Positions 62,101-64,000 of a DNA stretch of 64,000 nucleotides are shown here, in pieces. The notes under the pieces are model-generated. The model worked only from the letters and a program-made list of their open reading frames with translations, was not told where the DNA came from and ran no database searches. Made by a program: the position numbers and the translations under genes. Every line of letters begins with the position of its first letter. Position 1 is the stretch's first letter. This stretch comes from Coriobacteriia bacterium (GTDB lineage Bacteria > Actinomycetota > Coriobacteriia > Coriobacteriales > Eggerthellaceae): the NCBI GenBank assembly GCA_030526515.1, contig JAUNCQ010000002.1:27513-91512 (forward strand), written 5' to 3'.

Positions 62101-63610
62101 TCTGGGCAACCGGGTCAGGCTTGGCGTTGGGATCCTTGTACTCGATGGGCTCGATGTAGCCCTTGCCTTCTGCGTCCTTGTTCAGGACCAGGGCGGCGGG
62201 AACATCGTCGGCATTCAGCTGCTGGATGTAGGCAATGCCCTGGTCCAGCTTCTCCTGCACGTCGGCCTTCTTGTAGCCGGCGGCGTCATCCTCGGTCCAC
62301 ACGGTGCGGTCAACGTCGGTGGAATCCCAGTTGACCACGCCGGTCATGGCCTTGGCCATGAGGTCGCCCAGCTTCTCGGAGCGCACGTGGTAGAACTCAT
62401 CATAGTAGTAGGCGATCAGCTGGTCCTGGTCGATGTAGTTCGGGTACAGGCAGCCCAGGATGCGGCCCATGTCCTGGGCGTTGTCCACGGAGTTGCGGGC
62501 CACGGAGTACAGGCAGCCCACGCCCTGGCTGGTGGCGTAGTAGGTCTTCTTCTGCATGTCCGCAGTGAAGCCGCCCAGCATGGAGCCCGTGTCGGTCACC
62601 GTGGTGTTCAGGATGATCATGTCGGCCTTGGCCAGCTGATCGGCCGTCACGGTGGTGGTGCTCAGCTCGTCGGCCAGGTTCTTGGACACGTTGCGGACCA
62701 CCTCAAGGTAGCGCAGAGCGGTGGCGCTGCCGGAGGTCTCGTTCATCAGGGTGTAGTTGCCCTCGCCGTCCACAGCCATGACAATTGCCACGGTCTTCTT
62801 GTCGGCATTGTCCGCGTTCAGGCGGGACAGCAGATAGCCCTGCAGGCCATGGATGTACTTCTCGTAGTTCTTTGCCACGGACATGGCGTCGGTGTTGTAG
62901 CGCAGCTTCTTGGCGCCGTTGCTTTCGGCCACCACCTGATCAGCCGCAATGGCCAGGTTGTACATGGAGTCGATGATGTCGCTGATCTCGGTGTACTTGT
63001 AGGTGACGCTCTTCGGAGCATAGTCGCGGAACTTGTCGGCATTCGCCTCGATCAGCGGATCGCGGTACTTGGCGCTGGTGTAGTCGCAGGTGCCAGCGGC
63101 AGTGCCCATGATGACGTCGGGCTTGAGGTCCCACAGGGCATTCACGTCGTCGCTGAAGCCGTACACGGCCAGGCCTGCGTCAGGGTTGCCGCCGGCAGAC
63201 TTGGTTTCCGTACGCACGGTCTTGTTGCCGCCGACCACAGCCGTGGGCTGGGCGATGTTGCCCGGGCCGCCCGCCTGCGCGTCGTTGTAGTTGATGACGG
63301 CGTTGACGAAATACGGGTTCGGATTGGAGTTGTAGTCCGCGGAGCCCATGATGTAGAACTTCGGGGATGCCCAGGTCTGCTGGCCCAGCACAGCGGAGAT
63401 GCCCGCGGGGTCGCACTCGACGTCGCTGATGCCCAGCATCTCCAGGCCCGGCGCCGGCGGACGCGGGGATGCGCCGGTCACATAGCCGTCGGCAGACGCT
63501 GCGGTGGCAGCGAACGCGGAGGTTGCACCCACCGACGCCAGGAACGCCGTGGCCGCAGCCGCCGCGATCATGGAGCGCCAGGGAATGGTCTTTCCGAATC
63601 GATTCTTCAT
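61589..63610 (-). CDS. Secreted FepB/BtuF-like binding protein with two Big modules (copy C)
   Basis: A 673-residue exported protein. Sec signal peptide (about 1-35, ending SAFA), class III binding-protein domain (about 45-495; LYPNYIDQDQLIAYYYDEF then YHVRSEK) and two Ig-like Big modules (about 505-673; TSNAKVVTVGSTGRVYIKG and YLTVTSTGKIKVSAKAKRG). ATG 63610 has AAAGGAAG upstream, partly made from a GGGCGAAA word. It sits in front of the copy C operon but has its own terminator, as in copy B. Confidence 0.72.
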   Translation of the reverse strand: MKNRFGKTIPWRSMIAAAAATAFLASVGATSAFAATAASADGYVTGASPRPPAPGLEMLGISDVECDPAGISAVLGQQTWASPKFYIMGSADYNSNPNPYFVNAVINYNDAQAGGPGNIAQPTAVVGGNKTVRTETKSAGGNPDAGLAVYGFSDDVNALWDLKPDVIMGTAAGTCDYTSAKYRDPLIEANADKFRDYAPKSVTYKYTEISDIIDSMYNLAIAADQVVAESNGAKKLRYNTDAMSVAKNYEKYIHGLQGYLLSRLNADNADKKTVAIVMAVDGEGNYTLMNETSGSATALRYLEVVRNVSKNLADELSTTTVTADQLAKADMIILNTTVTDTGSMLGGFTADMQKKTYYATSQGVGCLYSVARNSVDNAQDMGRILGCLYPNYIDQDQLIAYYYDEFYHVRSEKLGDLMAKAMTGVVNWDSTDVDRTVWTEDDAAGYKKADVQEKLDQGIAYIQQLNADDVPAALVLNKDAEGKGYIEPIEYKDPNAKPDPVAQTITTAKSTWSVTYGGASFSLGAKAKTALTYKTSNAKVVTVGSTGRVYIKGAGTATITVSAKATDQYKAATKKVTVKVAKKGQSLTVSTAKKTAAKGKYTSAVTVKGAKTSKSFKKVSGSKYLTVTSTGKIKVSAKAKRGATYSVKVKVSVRESANYKAGSKTATIKVKVK

Positions 63611-63779
63611 GTAGCTTCCTTTCGCCCTGTCTTGCTTGGTTTGTTTTATGCGCTTCCAAACCTATTCATACACCAGAATAATATGCTTGGACAGGACGTC
63701 TGTGTCATTTGCAACAAATCCCTATTTATTTTTTAGTGCGGATAACGCACCACGGGACTTCGCCGCTCCAAGGATGAAG
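63611..63779. promoter_or_regulatory. Upstream region of the copy C binding protein
   Basis: AT-rich between about 63655 and 63735, with TATTC...GAATA (about 63662-63680) as a short inverted repeat. It should hold the promoter for 63610, but I cannot choose one with confidence. Confidence 0.4.
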
Positions 63780-63819
63780 GCGGCCCTTTCGCACTGGTCG
63801 AGCAGGGCGAAAGGGCCGC
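63780..63819 (-). terminator. Strong terminator of the gene at the right edge
   Basis: A perfect 13-bp stem, GCGGCCCTTTCGC / GCGAAAGGGCCGC, lies 33 bases after the stop at 63852 on the minus strand; it includes a GGGCGAAA word. Confidence 0.9.
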
Positions 63820-63851
63820 TGTTGCTTAGTCGTTGCGGGAGGTCGCGCCTC

Positions 63852-64000
63852 TTACTTGACCTTCACCTTGATGGTCGCGGTCTTGGAAGCCGCCTTGTAG
63901 TTGGCGGATTCCTTGGCGGAGACCTTCACCTTGACGGAGTAGGTGGCGCCCTTCTTGGCCTTGGCGGACACCTTGATCTTGCCCGTGGAGGTCACGGTCA
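63852..64000 (-). CDS. C-terminal end of another Big-module secreted protein (partial)
   Basis: About 49 codons, ending in the module tail SANYKAASKTATIKVKVK, are visible before the window ends. The sequence closely matches the end of the gene at 61589 with several substitutions, so it is a further member of this secreted-protein family, perhaps another binding protein of the same system. Its 5' part lies outside the window. Confidence 0.8.
   Translation of the reverse strand, partial: TVTSTGKIKVSAKAKKGATYSVKVKVSAKESANYKAASKTATIKVKVK

Overview
The window is GC-rich DNA (roughly 60-65 % G+C) with dense, overlapping genes, good Shine-Dalgarno sites and some GTG/TTG starts. The gene content suggests an anaerobic actinobacterium of the Eggerthellaceae/Coriobacteriia type: wall-binding and BspA/Big surface proteins, Fe-S flavoenzyme complexes, an NDH-2 and many Fe-S proteins. 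This placement rests on gene content and style, not on a marker gene. I see no rRNA, tRNA, CRISPR array, transposase or prophage.

About 45 kb of the 64 kb is built from three paralogous copies of one uptake/surface module. Copy A (1.1-16.95 kb) has a secreted binding protein (-), then two nitrogenase component-1-like subunits, a lipoprotein binding protein and a BspA-like leucine-rich surface protein (+). A convergent minus-strand operon carries a NifH-like Fe protein, two FecCD-type permeases, a DUF58 protein and a TgpA-like membrane protein. Copy B (17.1-32.6 kb, all +) has a wall-anchored binding protein, a lipoprotein binding protein, two FecCD permeases, the ABC ATPase, DUF58, the TgpA-like protein, a second pair of component-1-like subunits, a MarR regulator and a Big-domain surface protein. 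Copy C (47.8-63.6 kb, all -) has a secreted binding protein, a 2121-residue surface protein, two FecCD permeases, the ATPase, MoxR, DUF58 and the TgpA-like protein. A further Big-module gene runs off the right edge.

The recurring set looks like a cell-surface capture and import system for a metal chelate or tetrapyrrole-like compound (siderophore, haem or corrinoid; the substrate is not shown by the sequence). It is joined to a MoxR/DUF58 pair and to a nitrogenase-like reductase. The NifH-like protein keeps both cluster cysteines and the P-loop. The component-1-like subunits keep only part of the usual cysteine set, and no nifB/E/N/V genes are present, so N2 fixation is unlikely. The reading offered here is import followed by, or coupled to, ATP-driven low-potential reduction of the imported ligand.

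Between copies B and C (32.7-47.8 kb) lies a metabolic stretch. It holds a radical-SAM protein, a GntR/ABC-2 operon with a clear operator, an NDH-2, an ammonium transporter, an ornithine-cyclodeaminase-family enzyme divergent from a four-gene amine/imino-acid dehydrogenase complex, a small lipoprotein, two adjacent U32-type Fe-S proteins and a MoeA-like protein.

The word GGRCGAAA is scattered through the window about once per kb on both strands, in genes and in terminators, sometimes as inverted pairs. That is far above chance and resembles the layout of DNA-uptake sequences in other phyla.
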